From the NCBI RefSeq assembly GCF_003097315.1, contig NZ_QDDL01000002.1:186001-250000 (forward strand): a stretch of DNA of 64,000 nt. Reading direction: 5' to 3'. A program made the position numbers and the translations under genes. This document shows positions 18,040 through 27,558 of the stretch, in pieces (the first letter of the stretch is position 1; each line of letters opens with the position of its first letter). This DNA is from Pelagibaculum spongiae (GTDB lineage: Bacteria > Pseudomonadota > Gammaproteobacteria > Enterobacterales > Pelagibaculaceae). The notes below the pieces were generated by a model, which was given only the letters and a program-made list of their open reading frames with translations, had not been told where the DNA came from and searched no databases.

Positions 18040-18123
18040 CCTCTAGAAACAAGAAGGCCCAGCCGTAAAACCAACTTGTACTTCACAGTTAAGGAAGTCT
18101 TTGTTGATAACAGAGGACTGGGC
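18040..18123 (-). ncRNA. Candidate structured leader RNA of the Abi gene
   Basis: On the minus strand GCCCAG (18123-18118) can pair with CTGGGC (18062-18057), and CCTCT (18116-18112) can pair with AGAGG (18044-18040). The order makes an H-type pseudoknot. The AGAGG strand is the Shine-Dalgarno of the Abi gene, so folding would block its translation. AbiF-type genes are known to be accompanied by structured noncoding RNAs. Whether this one belongs to that family I cannot tell. It competes with the small-ORF reading of the same DNA. Confidence 0.35.
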
Positions 18124-18150
18124 GCGATTGCTTTCAATCTTAACTTTCAT
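18043..18150 (-). CDS. Possible small protein upstream of the Abi gene
   Basis: A 35-codon frame starting MKVKIESNRAQSS and ending GFTAGPSCF. It can be extended to 47 codons from an ATG at 18186. Its composition looks protein-like, and its stop codon overlaps the Shine-Dalgarno of the Abi gene, an arrangement that suggests translational coupling, perhaps an antitoxin. I do not recognise it. If the promoter at 18137-18164 is real, the 35-codon ATG would lie inside that promoter, so both readings cannot hold for one transcript. Confidence 0.35.
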   Translation of the reverse strand: MKVKIESNRAQSSVINKDFLNCEVQVGFTAGPSCF

Positions 18151-18164
18151 AACACCGTTGTCAA
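18137..18164 (-). promoter_or_regulatory. Candidate promoter of the Abi leader
   Basis: Perfect -35 TTGACA (18164-18159), 16-bp spacer, and TAAGAT (18142-18137) as -10, four of six matches. The start of transcription would fall near 18130, about 100 nt before the Abi start codon. Confidence 0.45.
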
Positions 18165-18292
18165 GACTCAAGGGCATGTAGTTCATAGTTATATGAAGCA
18201 ATGCTCATACAGATCCATTTCACACGCTTAGTATGCTAATTAGCAGTTCAGTCACCAACCTTTAATCATCCACGCAACATATTGGATGTGCC

Positions 18293-18322
18293 GTAGACTG
18301 GATAAGCAGAGCGCAATCCAAC
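18293..18322. repeat. REP-like palindrome
   Basis: GTAGACTGGATAAGC and GCGCAATCCAAC form an imperfect palindrome with the GGATaAGC/GCGcaATCC core common in proteobacterial REP elements. The interval 18187-18340 holds no gene. Confidence 0.5.
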
Positions 18323-18339
18323 AATCTATCCACGCCCAT

Positions 18340-18376
18340 AAAAAAACCCCGACCACTTTTCAGTGATCGAGGTTTT
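18340..18376 (-). terminator. Terminator of the cco operon
   Basis: On the minus strand an 11-bp stem (CCTCGATCACT with AGTGGTCGGGG) is followed by a run of seven T residues. Confidence 0.85.
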
Positions 18377-18472
18377 ATGTCCATGGATGGACTGTTTTTC
18401 ACAAGGCGCACCACTCAAAACAAGCCATGGCAATGTGACTATTAACCCGCTATCGCAGGTTAATATCGGTAC

Positions 18473-19351
18473 TTACGCACCACCCAAGCTCTTGACGTAA
18501 ACCGCCAGCTTTCGGATTTCTTTTTCGGTCAACTTCTCACCAAAGGCAGGCATTACCGCGTTGCGGCTTCCTTCACCTGTGTTCACACCGTATTTAATGG
18601 TGTACTTGGCAGATTCAACCAACTGCTCGCGGTAGTTGTCACCGTCGCCTGGCTGGAAGCGCCAGATGGCGTCAGTCAGGTTGGCACTACCTAAAGCAGC
18701 GATACCTTTTCCATTCATGCCGTGGCATGCAAAGCAGGCTTTTTCCTGGAACAGGTTGGCACCCTCAGCGTTTGCTTTGCCTTCGGACAGATCAACTACA
18801 TAGTTAGCCAGCAGGGTGATTTCTTGCTCAGTCATGATGGCTTCATGAGCGGTCATCACACCTTGGCGACCATAAGTTAAGCTGTGCTCGATGGCAGCAA
18901 CGTCGGCACCGTACAACCAATCATCATCGGCCAGAACCGGGAAGTTAGGCCCACCGGCTCCGCCTTTACCATGACACGCTGCACAGTTATCACCGAAGAT
19001 CACTCGGGCCGAAGCCAGGGTGTATTCCTTCAGTTCAGGGTTTGCCAAAATCTCTTCGGCAGTTTTGCCTTCAAGCTTGGCTTCCCAAGGGCCACGTATT
19101 TCTTCTAGCTCTGCTAATGACGCTCGATATTCTTTAATCGAGCTCCATTCTGTTACTGCCTTTGCACCACCGGGCAATGGAACTGCCGGATAGATGATGA
19201 AATAGGCCACGGCAAAGATCCACGAAGCATGGAAACAAATGATCCACCAAGTGGGCGGACTATTGATCAGCTCACGGATTGCGCCATCGTCCCAAGAGTG
19301 CCCAGTGTCGGGCACCTCCGTGACGTCAATTTTATTGCCTTGCTGACTCAT
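18473..19351 (-). CDS. ccoP: cbb3-type cytochrome c oxidase subunit III
   Basis: A 292-residue membrane-anchored dihaem cytochrome c. An N-terminal membrane helix lies around WWIICFHASWIFAVAYFIIYP, and two haem-binding motifs are seen, CAACH in DNCAACHGKG and CFACH in KACFACHGMNG, each with a downstream Met-containing ligand loop. It passes electrons from CcoO to the CcoN active site. The ATG at 19351 has a good GGAG box six bases upstream, so the in-frame start at 19378 is less likely. It is the last gene of ccoNOQP. Confidence 0.95.
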   Translation of the reverse strand: MSQQGNKIDVTEVPDTGHSWDDGAIRELINSPPTWWIICFHASWIFAVAYFIIYPAVPLPGGAKAVTEWSSIKEYRASLAELEEIRGPWEAKLEGKTAEEILANPELKEYTLASARVIFGDNCAACHGKGGAGGPNFPVLADDDWLYGADVAAIEHSLTYGRQGVMTAHEAIMTEQEITLLANYVVDLSEGKANAEGANLFQEKACFACHGMNGKGIAALGSANLTDAIWRFQPGDGDNYREQLVESAKYTIKYGVNTGEGSRNAVMPAFGEKLTEKEIRKLAVYVKSLGGA

Positions 19352-19547
19352 GGTTTTCTCCGTCAGATTCTTCATCAAAGAGCATGAATTTATGCTGCTC
19401 GTTTTCTTCCCTGTTTTTTGGATTTAAGTAGCGAATCCATGCCCATGTAATCAGAACAAAGGTAATAATTGTCCAGATCAGGCCAACCCAGTCTTGCCCA
19501 GTCATTGCAGCCCAGTCTGTTGAGAAGTATTCGGCTAGCTTATTCAC
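19332..19547 (-). CDS. ccoQ: cbb3-type oxidase small subunit
   Basis: A 71-residue single-helix protein ([23 protein letters not shown]) that stabilises the cbb3 oxidase complex. A GTG start at 19547 is chosen: it overlaps the ccoO stop codon and has AAGGA at ideal spacing. The 3' end overlaps the ccoP start. Position and topology fix the identity more than sequence similarity does. Confidence 0.88.
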   Translation of the reverse strand: MNKLAEYFSTDWAAMTGQDWVGLIWTIITFVLITWAWIRYLNPKNREENEQHKFMLFDEESDGENHESARQ

Positions 19548-20229
19548 GATAATCCTTGCCCTCGTCAAACTTCACCAAAGTGCCCAGCATTTGCAGGTAG
19601 GCCACCATCGCTTCCATTTCAGTCTTGCCATCAAATGCTTCAAACGCTGCGTCGATTTCTTCGTCGGTGTATGGAACACCAACTGCACGCATTGCTTGCA
19701 TTGATTTAGTTACATCTTTGCCATCGATGGTATTGGTGGCAAACCATGGGTAACGCGGCATGACTGATTCAGGCACAACTGAGCGTGGATCCATCAAATG
19801 CTGAATTTGCCACTCATCTGAGTACTTACCACCAACACGCGCCAGGTCAGGACCGGTACGCTTGGAGCCCCACTGGAATGGGTGGTCATACTGAGACTCT
19901 GCTGCCAGAGAATAGTGACCATAGCGCTCTTTTTCGTCACGGAATGGACGAATCATTTGTGAGTGACAGGTATAGCAGCCTTCGCGTAAATAGATATCAC
20001 GCCCCGCCAGCTCAAGGCCGGTGTAAGGACGAATACCCTGCAGCTCAGGATTCTTTAACGTGCCATCAGGATTCTTCTGACGATCTTCTAGTGTGTCTTC
20101 GAGGTAGAACAGTGGAACGATTTCCACGATGCCACCAATTGAAACCACCAAACCCGTCATCAGAATCAGCGCGAAAATATTCCGCTCTAAAAAATCTTGT
20201 AAGCGGGTGGAGTAAATTTTACCTGCCAT
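19540..20229 (-). CDS. ccoO: cbb3-type cytochrome c oxidase subunit II
   Basis: A 229-residue monohaem cytochrome c with an N-terminal membrane anchor ([23 protein letters not shown]). The haem motif is [15 protein letters not shown]. The axial Met is likely in ESVMPRYPW. It overlaps ccoQ by 8 bp and follows ccoN by 16 bp, so the operon is tightly packed. Confidence 0.95.
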   Translation of the reverse strand: MAGKIYSTRLQDFLERNIFALILMTGLVVSIGGIVEIVPLFYLEDTLEDRQKNPDGTLKNPELQGIRPYTGLELAGRDIYLREGCYTCHSQMIRPFRDEKERYGHYSLAAESQYDHPFQWGSKRTGPDLARVGGKYSDEWQIQHLMDPRSVVPESVMPRYPWFATNTIDGKDVTKSMQAMRAVGVPYTDEEIDAAFEAFDGKTEMEAMVAYLQMLGTLVKFDEGKDYRE

Positions 20230-20245
20230 TTTTTATCTCCTCGCT

Positions 20246-21703
20246 TTACGCAGTGGCCAGTTCAGATTCTTCAGTGCCCTGGCGTGCTCTTTCAAGCCCA
20301 CCTTCGCGAACGCCCTGACGAATCGTCATGATGATATTAAACAAGCCAATGACTGCACCGCTCAAGAATATAAAGCCACCTACTGCACGCATTGCATAGT
20401 AAGGATGCATTGCCGCAACCGATTCAGCAAAGCTGTAAACCAGCGTGCCGAACTGGTCGTATGCACGCCACATCAAGCCTTGTTGAATACCAGAAATCCA
20501 CATCGCCAAGATGTAAATAAGGGTACCGAAAGTTGCCAGCCAGAAGTGCCATGATACTAAGCTGTTGCTCCACATCTGACCGCCTTTAACGTGCCATAAA
20601 CGTGGCACTAGGTGATAGATTGCGCCCAGCGATACCATCGCTACCCAACCTAACGCGCCAGAGTGAACGTGGCCGATAGTCCAGTCGGTGTAGTGAGATA
20701 ATGCGTTAACTGTTTTCAGTGACATGACCGGACCTTCAAAGGTCGACATGGCATAGAAAGCCAACGAAATAATCAGGAATCGTAAAGTTGGGTCAGTACG
20801 CAACTTGTCCCATGCACCCGATAAGGTCAGCATTCCGTTCAATGCACCACCCCATGAAGGAATGATCATCGCCATTGAAATACCTGCGCCTAAAGAGCCG
20901 GTCCAATCTGGCAATGCGGTGTAGTGTAAGTGGTGAGCACCCAACCATACATAACCAAACATCAGTGCCCAAAAGTGCAGAACTGATAAGCGATAGGAGA
21001 AGATCGGACGACCCGATTGCTTAGGAATGAAGTAATACATGATAGCTAGGAAACCAGCAGTCAGGAAGAATCCTACCGCGTTGTGTCCCCACCACCATTG
21101 AATCATCGCATCCTGAACACCGGCAAAAATCGAGTAAGACTTAAACAAGCCCACTGGAATTGCCAAAGAGTTCACTACGTGCAAGTAGGTGATCATGATC
21201 ATCATGCCAAGGAAGAACCAATTCGACACATAAATGTGCGAGCTCTTACGGACATGAATCGTCATGACAAAGTTATAGAAGTAAGACAACCAGACCACCG
21301 CAATTGCGATATCGATTGGCCACTCCAGCTCTGCGTACTCTTTAGCTTGGGTGAAACCCAGTGGCAGAGTGATAACAGCAGCTACAATAATCAGGTTCCA
21401 GCCCCAGAAGGTGAACCATGCCAGCTTGTTACTCCACAGGCGAACGCCGCAGGTACGCTGAACCGTATAAAATGCAGTGGCCATTAAAGTAGAGCCACCA
21501 AAACCAAAAATCACCGCATTGGTGTGCAACGGACGCAAACGTCCGAAACTGAGTTCAGGAATGTCGAAGTTTAGAAATGGCCATGCCAGTTCTGAAGCGA
21601 TGTAAACACCTACTCCAGCACCAACGACCAAATAAACTGCCGCCATGACTGCAAACCAACGCACAACATCAAAGTCGTACTTGCGTTCCAGCGAAGCTTC
21701 CAC
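20246..21703 (-). CDS. ccoN: cbb3-type cytochrome c oxidase subunit I
   Basis: A 485-residue haem-copper oxidase catalytic subunit with 12 expected membrane helices. Recognisable metal-ligand regions are [40 protein letters not shown] and [12 protein letters not shown]. It reduces oxygen to water with high affinity under microaerobic conditions. It is the first gene of ccoNOQP. A 240-bp leader carries an FNR/Anr box. Confidence 0.96.
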   Translation of the reverse strand: MEASLERKYDFDVVRWFAVMAAVYLVVGAGVGVYIASELAWPFLNFDIPELSFGRLRPLHTNAVIFGFGGSTLMATAFYTVQRTCGVRLWSNKLAWFTFWGWNLIIVAAVITLPLGFTQAKEYAELEWPIDIAIAVVWLSYFYNFVMTIHVRKSSHIYVSNWFFLGMMIMITYLHVVNSLAIPVGLFKSYSIFAGVQDAMIQWWWGHNAVGFFLTAGFLAIMYYFIPKQSGRPIFSYRLSVLHFWALMFGYVWLGAHHLHYTALPDWTGSLGAGISMAMIIPSWGGALNGMLTLSGAWDKLRTDPTLRFLIISLAFYAMSTFEGPVMSLKTVNALSHYTDWTIGHVHSGALGWVAMVSLGAIYHLVPRLWHVKGGQMWSNSLVSWHFWLATFGTLIYILAMWISGIQQGLMWRAYDQFGTLVYSFAESVAAMHPYYAMRAVGGFIFLSGAVIGLFNIIMTIRQGVREGGLERARQGTEESELATA

Positions 21704-21942
21704 TGACTGTCTCCTCTGTCTATTTTCTGATTACCCGGCTGGAGATTGACCAGGCCTGATAAAGCTAGAATTGCTTGCAGCGGTTATATCCTTAGCATTT
21801 GAAATTACAGGGTGTTGGCTTCATTTGCTTGCCAACTACCTGCACATCCAATTACTTTTTACATAAGACCGATATCGTTTCCCTAACGATTAGATGCAAA
21901 ACAACCACACGATTAATGGTGTCTATATCTCAGATTCAAATA

Positions 21943-21956
21943 TTGACTTAAGTCAA
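21943..21956. promoter_or_regulatory. FNR/Anr box upstream of ccoN
   Basis: TTGACTTAAGTCAA, a perfect palindrome close to the FNR consensus TTGAT-N4-ATCAA. Oxygen control of ccoNOQP by FNR-type regulators is well established in this class. The divergent region up to 22257 also serves hisB. Confidence 0.7.
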
Positions 21957-22257
21957 CATGTTTTCTGTTAAAGAAGAATTAGCAATATAGATATGCGTCT
22001 AGCGTCGTTTACACACTGTAAGCGCGCGACATTCTAACCATCAGAGCGCGTTTATGCCATAAAAGATCTGCCGAAAAAGGGTCATATACCCCAAAATAGG
22101 TAGGGTTTTTTATCTGAGGAGTTGACGCACATCTATCTGCGACCCTTGATCTGGGTTCGTTGAGTACTCTGTTAAATTGATTCGAATCAGCGATAAAAAG
22201 TGCACAACCTATCTGTCTGCTTATGGTTATAATGCTTTTCTTAACAAGGAGAAAAAG

Positions 22258-22851
22258 ATGTCCGAGCGTAAGGCGAGTGTGCAAAGAGACACTCTGGAAA
22301 CCAAAATCCATGTCTCAATTAATCTAGATGGTACCGGCCAGTCAAAACTGAATACTGGCGTGCCATTTCTTGATCACATGTTGGATCAAATAGCCCGCCA
22401 TGGCTTGATTGATCTAGAAGTTCACGCCGACGGCGATACTGAAATCGATGACCACCACACGGTCGAAGATACCGGCATTACGCTGGGCATGGCTTTGAAA
22501 GAAGCGCTGGGCGATCGTAAAGGCATCTATCGATATGGCCATGCTTATGTGCCATTAGATGAAGCGCTCTCGCGAGTCGTTCTCGATTTTTCTGGTCGCC
22601 CTGGCATGTTTATTAATGTTGAATATTCGCGAGCCAGAATCGGCAGTTTCGATGTCGACTTGTTTAATGAGTTCTTCCGAGGACTAGTTAACCATGGTCA
22701 ACTGACGCTGCATATCGATAATCTCAAAGGCACCAACGCACACCACCAGGCTGAAACGATTTTCAAAGCGCTAGGTAAAGCATTGAGAATGGCCGCTGAG
22801 CGGGATCCTCGCATGGCCGGGCAGATGCCTTCTACCAAAGGCTGCCTCTAA
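22258..22851 (+). CDS. hisB: Imidazoleglycerol-phosphate dehydratase
   Basis: A 197-residue monofunctional HisB dehydratase (the histidinol-phosphatase domain is absent). The metal-binding motifs are DHHTVEDTG and [18 protein letters not shown], with [12 protein letters not shown] near the N-terminus. AAGGAG lies seven bases before the ATG at 22258, so upstream in-frame starts are rejected. It catalyses the dehydration step to imidazole-acetol phosphate in histidine synthesis. It leads the hisBHAF cluster. TATAAT at 22228-22233 may be its -10. Confidence 0.96.
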   Translation: MSERKASVQRDTLETKIHVSINLDGTGQSKLNTGVPFLDHMLDQIARHGLIDLEVHADGDTEIDDHHTVEDTGITLGMALKEALGDRKGIYRYGHAYVPLDEALSRVVLDFSGRPGMFINVEYSRARIGSFDVDLFNEFFRGLVNHGQLTLHIDNLKGTNAHHQAETIFKALGKALRMAAERDPRMAGQMPSTKGCL

Positions 22852-22898
22852 TCGATTATCTTTTTCAAACAGGGTGCTAAAAGAAAAAGGTTCTAAAT

Positions 22899-23558
22899 AT
22901 GAAACTGATTGCTGTTATCGATTACGGCATGGGCAATCTTCACTCGGTAGCCAAGGCAGTAGAACATGTTGCCGAACATGCCCGAGTTGAGATTACCCGC
23001 GATGCCAACACCATTCTTGAAGCCGATCGGGTGATTTTACCCGGCGTCGGTGCCATTCGAGATTGCATGGGCGAGCTTTGCCGACTGGGTTTAAATCAAA
23101 CCGTCTACAAAGCCATCGAACAAGGCCAGCCATTATTGGGCATTTGTGTTGGCATGCAGATTTTACTTTCCCACAGCGAAGAAAACGGTGGCGTAGATTG
23201 CCTAAACCAGCTGCACGGAAAGGTAAAACGATTCGATGAACATATGAAAAACTCCCAAGAGCAGCAATTAAAAGTGCCGCACATGGGCTGGAACCAAGTA
23301 CAACAAATCCAGCGTGAAGATGAAGTGCATCCTTTATGGCACAACATCGAAGACCAGAGCCGCTTCTATTTTGTTCACAGCTACTACGCCGAGATGGAAA
23401 ACCCGGCCGACGTGATTGGTCGCTGTGACTACGGTATTGGCTTTGATGCAGTGCTGGCCAGAAAAAACTTGGCTGCGGTGCAATTCCACCCAGAAAAAAG
23501 CCACGACGCTGGCTTGCAACTATTAAAGAATTTCCTGCAATGGGATGGTCAGGCATAA
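22899..23558 (+). CDS. hisH: Imidazole glycerol phosphate synthase, glutaminase subunit
   Basis: A 219-residue class I glutamine amidotransferase. The nucleophile elbow is GICVGMQIL and the His/Glu pair is QFHPEKS. It delivers ammonia to HisF for ring closure. It follows hisB by 47 bp in the same operon. Confidence 0.96.
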   Translation: MKLIAVIDYGMGNLHSVAKAVEHVAEHARVEITRDANTILEADRVILPGVGAIRDCMGELCRLGLNQTVYKAIEQGQPLLGICVGMQILLSHSEENGGVDCLNQLHGKVKRFDEHMKNSQEQQLKVPHMGWNQVQQIQREDEVHPLWHNIEDQSRFYFVHSYYAEMENPADVIGRCDYGIGFDAVLARKNLAAVQFHPEKSHDAGLQLLKNFLQWDGQA

Positions 23559-23600
23559 GCCGCCTCCCTTGTTTTTGCATGATTTAATGGCACAAAAAAG

Positions 23601-23640
23601 TTGAATCATCGATGTTCAGGCGAGTCATTCGATGATTCAA
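23601..23640 (+). other. Stem-loop between hisH and hisA
   Basis: A 12-bp perfect stem (TTGAATCATCGA with TCGATGATTCAA) closes a 16-nt loop directly before the AAGAGGTG ribosome-binding site of hisA. It could tune operon expression or mRNA stability. Confidence 0.6.
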
Positions 23641-23652
23641 AAGAGGTGAAGT

Positions 23653-24402
23653 ATGCTGATTATCCCCGCGATTGATCTGAAAGACGGTCAATGCGTTCGA
23701 CTCCGTCAGGGCCTGATGGAAGATGCCACTGTATTCTCTGATGACCCTGTCGCCATGGCAGATCAATGGGTAGAACAAGGTTGTCGCCGACTGCATCTAG
23801 TCGATTTAAACGGCGCCTTTGAAGGCAAACCTGTGCATGCTGGTGTGGTGCAAGCCATTACCAAAAACCACCCAGATCTAGAGATTCAAATTGGCGGCGG
23901 CATTCGCACCATCGAATCAGCACGTACTTATATTGATGCCGGCGTCAGCTTTATTATCATCGGCTCAAAAGCGGTTTCTGACCCTGAATTTATTTATGAC
24001 TTATGTCGCGAATTCCCCGGAAAAATCATCGTTGGCCTCGATGCTAAATCTGGCATGGTCGCCACCGACGGTTGGGCAGAAGTCTCTGACCTACATGTAA
24101 TCGATCTGGCAAAGAAATTTGAATCAGCCGGCGTTAGTGCGATTGTTTATACCGACATCGCTCGTGACGGCATGATGCAAGGCCTCAACTTAGAAGGCAC
24201 CGCAGAATTGGCCCGCGCCATTTCTATTCCGGTAATCGCTTCTGGTGGCGTCACCAATAATGATGATGTTCACGGCCTGTGCAAATTAGGCGACAGCGGC
24301 ATTGTTGGCGCAATTACTGGCCGTGCTATTTATGAAGGCACTTTAGATTTAGCTGAAGCCCAGGCATTGGCAGATCAATTAATTTTGTCCGGAGCGAAGT
24401 AA
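23653..24402 (+). CDS. hisA: ProFAR isomerase
   Basis: A 249-residue TIM-barrel isomerase. The catalytic Asp regions are [16 protein letters not shown] near the N-terminus and [12 protein letters not shown] in the second half, and the phosphate-binding loops are GGGIRT and ASGGVTN. It opens the ribose ring of ProFAR to give PRFAR, the HisHF substrate. Its stop overlaps the hisF start (TAATG). Confidence 0.96.
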   Translation: MLIIPAIDLKDGQCVRLRQGLMEDATVFSDDPVAMADQWVEQGCRRLHLVDLNGAFEGKPVHAGVVQAITKNHPDLEIQIGGGIRTIESARTYIDAGVSFIIIGSKAVSDPEFIYDLCREFPGKIIVGLDAKSGMVATDGWAEVSDLHVIDLAKKFESAGVSAIVYTDIARDGMMQGLNLEGTAELARAISIPVIASGGVTNNDDVHGLCKLGDSGIVGAITGRAIYEGTLDLAEAQALADQLILSGAK

Positions 24403-25178
24403 TGGGACTGGCCAAACGTATTATCCCTTGTCTTGATGTTGAAAATGGCCGAGTGGTAAAAGGGGTTAATTTTGTCGATATTCGGGATGCTGGCGACCCG
24501 GTAGAAGTCGCCCGCAGATATAACGCCGAAGGCGCAGACGAAATTACCTTTCTCGATATTACTGCCAGCCATGAAGACCGCGATACTACGGCTGAGATGG
24601 TCGAGCGTATCGCTTCAGAAGTCTTTATTCCTTTAACAGTAGGCGGCGGAATCCGCAAACTGGAAGATATTCGAAAAATGCTCAATGCTGGTGCCGATAA
24701 AGTTGGTATTAATACCGCTGCAGTATTTAATCCGGATTTTGTTCGCGAAGCCGCCGAGCGTTTTGGTTCACAATGTATTGTGGTCGCGATTGATGCCAAG
24801 CAGGTAGAACCGAATGCCGATGGTTCATCTCGCTGGGAGATCTTTACCCACGGCGGGCGGAAACCAACCGGACTAGATGCCATTGAATGGGCCAAAAAAA
24901 TGGTCGATTACGGCGCCGGAGAAATCCTGCTCACTAGCATGGATCGCGACGGCACTAAAAATGGCTTTGATTTAAAACTGACTCGCGCTATTTCTGATGC
25001 CGTTAACGTGCCGGTAATTGCATCAGGCGGTGTCGGTACCTTGCAGCATTTAGTCGATGGTGCAAAAGAAGGTCGAGCAGATGCCGTTCTTGCAGCCAGT
25101 ATTTTCCATTTTCAGCAACATACCATTGGTGAAGCCAAACAAGTGATGGCGGATGCCGGGTTGGAAATGCGGTTGTAA
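24402..25178 (+). CDS. hisF: Imidazole glycerol phosphate synthase, cyclase subunit
   Basis: A 258-residue TIM barrel starting [21 protein letters not shown], with the first catalytic Asp in CLDVENG and the second in [14 protein letters not shown]. Phosphate loops GGGIRK and ASGGVG are visible. It is translationally coupled to hisA. It forms a complex with HisH. hisI/E and hisC are not in this window. Confidence 0.97.
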   Translation: MGLAKRIIPCLDVENGRVVKGVNFVDIRDAGDPVEVARRYNAEGADEITFLDITASHEDRDTTAEMVERIASEVFIPLTVGGGIRKLEDIRKMLNAGADKVGINTAAVFNPDFVREAAERFGSQCIVVAIDAKQVEPNADGSSRWEIFTHGGRKPTGLDAIEWAKKMVDYGAGEILLTSMDRDGTKNGFDLKLTRAISDAVNVPVIASGGVGTLQHLVDGAKEGRADAVLAASIFHFQQHTIGEAKQVMADAGLEMRL

Positions 25179-25194
25179 TTGAAAAAGTTTGTTT

Positions 25195-25228
25195 AAAAAA
25201 CCATCGCTAGAAAGCGGTGGTTTTTTTT
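25195..25228 (+). terminator. Terminator of hisBHAF
   Basis: Stem ACCATCGCT / AGCGGTGGT with a short loop, followed by eight T residues. An A-run on the other side may make it work in both directions. Confidence 0.85.
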
Positions 25229-25300
25229 GGCCTAAGTGACACTAAAATCTGGCAGCGGCTTTAAGCTAAATATGTAGCTTACATCAAAATTTAAATCCTG

Positions 25301-25621
25301 CTATTGAATATTACCTTTATCAATTTCTTGCATCACAACATTAAAACTATCACGTACTTCAGTCAGCCAAAACAAAACCTCTTCTGGCGCGTCAGTTTGA
25401 CTGGCAATATTTTCAATTAACAATAGTGTGGTTTTCATCCGCTGAAAATTACGCACTGATTCCCAACTCATCGCTTCGTGTATATGAAAAATAAGCTTGT
25501 CGCAGTCTGTAAATGAAAAATCATCAGCGACTGCTTGTTTTAAGTTTTCCCATGCGCCTTGCAAGTCAGAAACAGCTGTTTTTATATAACCGGTTGGCTC
25601 GGTATTAAAACTCATATTCAT
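25301..25621 (-). CDS. Hypothetical protein
   Basis: A 106-residue acidic, mostly helical protein without signal peptide or membrane segment. It contains Trp-rich helical stretches (LQGAWENLKQAVADD, EVLFWLTEVRDSF). ATG at 25621 or 25615 could be the start; AAAGG lies upstream of both. I do not recognise a family. Confidence 0.6.
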   Translation of the reverse strand: MNMSFNTEPTGYIKTAVSDLQGAWENLKQAVADDFSFTDCDKLIFHIHEAMSWESVRNFQRMKTTLLLIENIASQTDAPEEVLFWLTEVRDSFNVVMQEIDKGNIQ

Positions 25622-25752
25622 TTGCCTTTATTGGCTAATTCAGTACTTTGGTTAATATGACTAAAAGCAGCTGCAATTACTGACATGCATACAAATCAAG
25701 CGAGCAAGGTATAATCCCTCCATCGCCGTCATTCATCAGCACCCCACTCCAT

Positions 25753-26283
25753 ATGTTAAAGATTGATAAGTCAAAGTTATTACAGAAAATCATCGTCCAA
25801 CTACAGCAGGTACAGAAAACTGCAGCGCAAGCAGCCGAGCAGGCACATTCTACGGCGACCCATGGCGAGTCCGTTGCCAAGAGCAAGTACGAAACCTTTG
25901 GCTTGGAAGCTTCCTATCTGGCCCAAGGCCAATCACAACGGGTCACTGAGTGTGAGCAGGACTTACAAGCAGTCAGTAAGCTGGTGATCAAAGATTTCAG
26001 TGATGAGCAGCCAATTGCCCTTGGTGCGTTGGTGAAAATTGAAACATTAGATACACCTGAAACAACGAGCCAATGGCTGTTTGTTTCGCCCGGCGCCGGC
26101 GGCGGCGGTATTTTAGTTGACTACTGGGTTAACGACCTTCTGCAGCAAACCAGCTTAACTATTACTCTAGTTACTCCTCAGGCGCCGCTGGGAAAGTCAT
26201 TGCTCGGTTTATATTGTGATGATGAGTTTTCAATCAACCTAGCAGGCCAGCAAAAAAGCTATCAGATAACTGCTGTAATTTAG
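25753..26283 (+). CDS. GreA/GreB-like transcription-factor family protein
   Basis: A 176-residue protein with the two-part Gre layout: an N-terminal region predicted as paired helices (residues about 1-75, LLQKIIVQLQQVQKTAAQAAEQAH) and a C-terminal beta-rich domain ending in VTPQAPLGKSLLGLYCDDEF, similar to the GreA/B C-terminal segment SPLARALIGKxxGDEV. It is more divergent than GreA or GreB themselves. It may act at the RNA polymerase secondary channel, but this is not shown by the sequence. Confidence 0.68.
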   Translation: MLKIDKSKLLQKIIVQLQQVQKTAAQAAEQAHSTATHGESVAKSKYETFGLEASYLAQGQSQRVTECEQDLQAVSKLVIKDFSDEQPIALGALVKIETLDTPETTSQWLFVSPGAGGGGILVDYWVNDLLQQTSLTITLVTPQAPLGKSLLGLYCDDEFSINLAGQQKSYQITAVI

Positions 26284-26371
26284 CTATTTTTGCCGCTTTA
26301 GCTTTGCAAAACTTGCCGCTTATGGCACATTTTCCGCAGCAAGCAGAATAATGATAAGCAAGGAGTAATGC

Positions 26372-26623
26372 ATGGTCGATACAACAAAAGAAAGCAGAGA
26401 CTATCTGGAAATGGCATTCCGCAGTGTTCACTGCTTTGCCGATGATGGAAAACTGTTGATCGATGAGCTGGAAGAGCTGATATCGATTGCCACTCGAGAT
26501 GGCGTAGTTGATAACAATGAAAAACGAGTGTTGAGAAATATTTTTAGCCGCTTATCTCCAGCAGAATTAACACCAGAAATGCTAGAAAGAATTCAACAGC
26601 TACGCTTAGAATATAAAATATGA
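26372..26623 (+). CDS. Small TerB-like helical protein
   Basis: An 83-residue acidic protein with the pattern LLIDELEELISIATRDGVVDNNEKRVLRNIF, which resembles the acidic helix and loop of TerB/DjlA-type domains. AAGGAG precedes the ATG at good distance, so it is surely translated. Function unknown. Confidence 0.7.
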   Translation: MVDTTKESRDYLEMAFRSVHCFADDGKLLIDELEELISIATRDGVVDNNEKRVLRNIFSRLSPAELTPEMLERIQQLRLEYKI

Positions 26624-26665
26624 CTTTAAATTTGGCATGGCAGCTTGTCTTGCCAAATTAATCCA

Positions 26666-27250
26666 TCAAAAACTACGCCTAGTTAATACTAATATTGTAA
26701 CTTCAGCTGCAGGATATAAATCTGGTCGCTGCAACCCTAACTGCTGGCAGCTGTTCATTCCCAGCTTTTCTAACACCCTGAGTGAATTTATATTTTCGCT
26801 GCGTGCTACACCGAAAATATAGCTATCACGCCCTAATGCAAAGGCAAAGTCGATGCAGGCTTTCCCAGCTTCTGTTGCAAAGCCATAACCAGAAAACTCT
26901 GGCAATAAAGCAAAGTGTAATTCAACGTATTGGGTGTTTCCTGCGACTACCTCAACAGCAACATAACCGATTTTTCTTTGCGAGCCTTTTTGCACTAGAG
27001 TAAATGCACCAAAACCGTAGCGCTGCCAGTGCGACAATCTTTGTTCCAGTGTTGCTATGATTTCTTGCTCTGAAAAGACTGACTGGTTGATCAAATATCG
27101 AGTAGCCTGCTCCGATTGAAACAGCTGCTGGTAAAAATCCAAATCCTCTGACATCACTCGACTAAGCAACAGCCTTGATGTTTCCAAAACATAAGGTCGA
27201 CCTGGAGCGCAGATAATTTGATGCGATGGCAGCAAAGCAGTATTTTTCAA
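26666..27250 (-). CDS. GNAT-family N-acetyltransferase (RimJ/RimL-like)
   Basis: A 194-residue acetyltransferase: LETSRLLLSRVMSEDLDFYQQLF at the N-terminus is typical of the RimJ/RimL subgroup, and ELHFALLPEFSGYGFATEAGKACIDFAF is the acetyl-CoA-binding motif A. NINSLRVLEKLGM follows, as expected. The target (protein N-terminus, sugar or small molecule) cannot be deduced. Confidence 0.88.
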   Translation of the reverse strand: MKNTALLPSHQIICAPGRPYVLETSRLLLSRVMSEDLDFYQQLFQSEQATRYLINQSVFSEQEIIATLEQRLSHWQRYGFGAFTLVQKGSQRKIGYVAVEVVAGNTQYVELHFALLPEFSGYGFATEAGKACIDFAFALGRDSYIFGVARSENINSLRVLEKLGMNSCQQLGLQRPDLYPAAEVTILVLTRRSF

Positions 27251-27507
27251 AGTTGTCAGACTTGCCGTTATTGAAAACCTGATAAAATTACATTTATATT
27301 TAGTTAATTTTCACGACACGGGTCAAGTCTAGGTTGGTTTTCCTTAAATATTTCCGACCAATTCCTAGCATTCATACACGCTTGATAGCAGGGCATACAT
27401 CTAACACGAAGTTATTTTGCTGCTATACACCCCAAATAATTGGCGATATTGGTGAACAGCAAAGTAGCCGGCACTCGCGAACATTCCAGCACCACAGCTA
27501 TGGATGC

Positions 27508-27544
27508 AAAAAAAAGCCCGAGCTAACTAATGTTAATCCGAGCT
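27508..27544 (-). terminator. Terminator of the amino-acid ABC operon
   Basis: On the minus strand AGCTCGGATTAAC pairs with GTTAGCTCGGGCT (one mismatch, two G-U), followed by eight T residues. Confidence 0.8.
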
Positions 27545-27558
27545 ATTTTACTTTGAAC

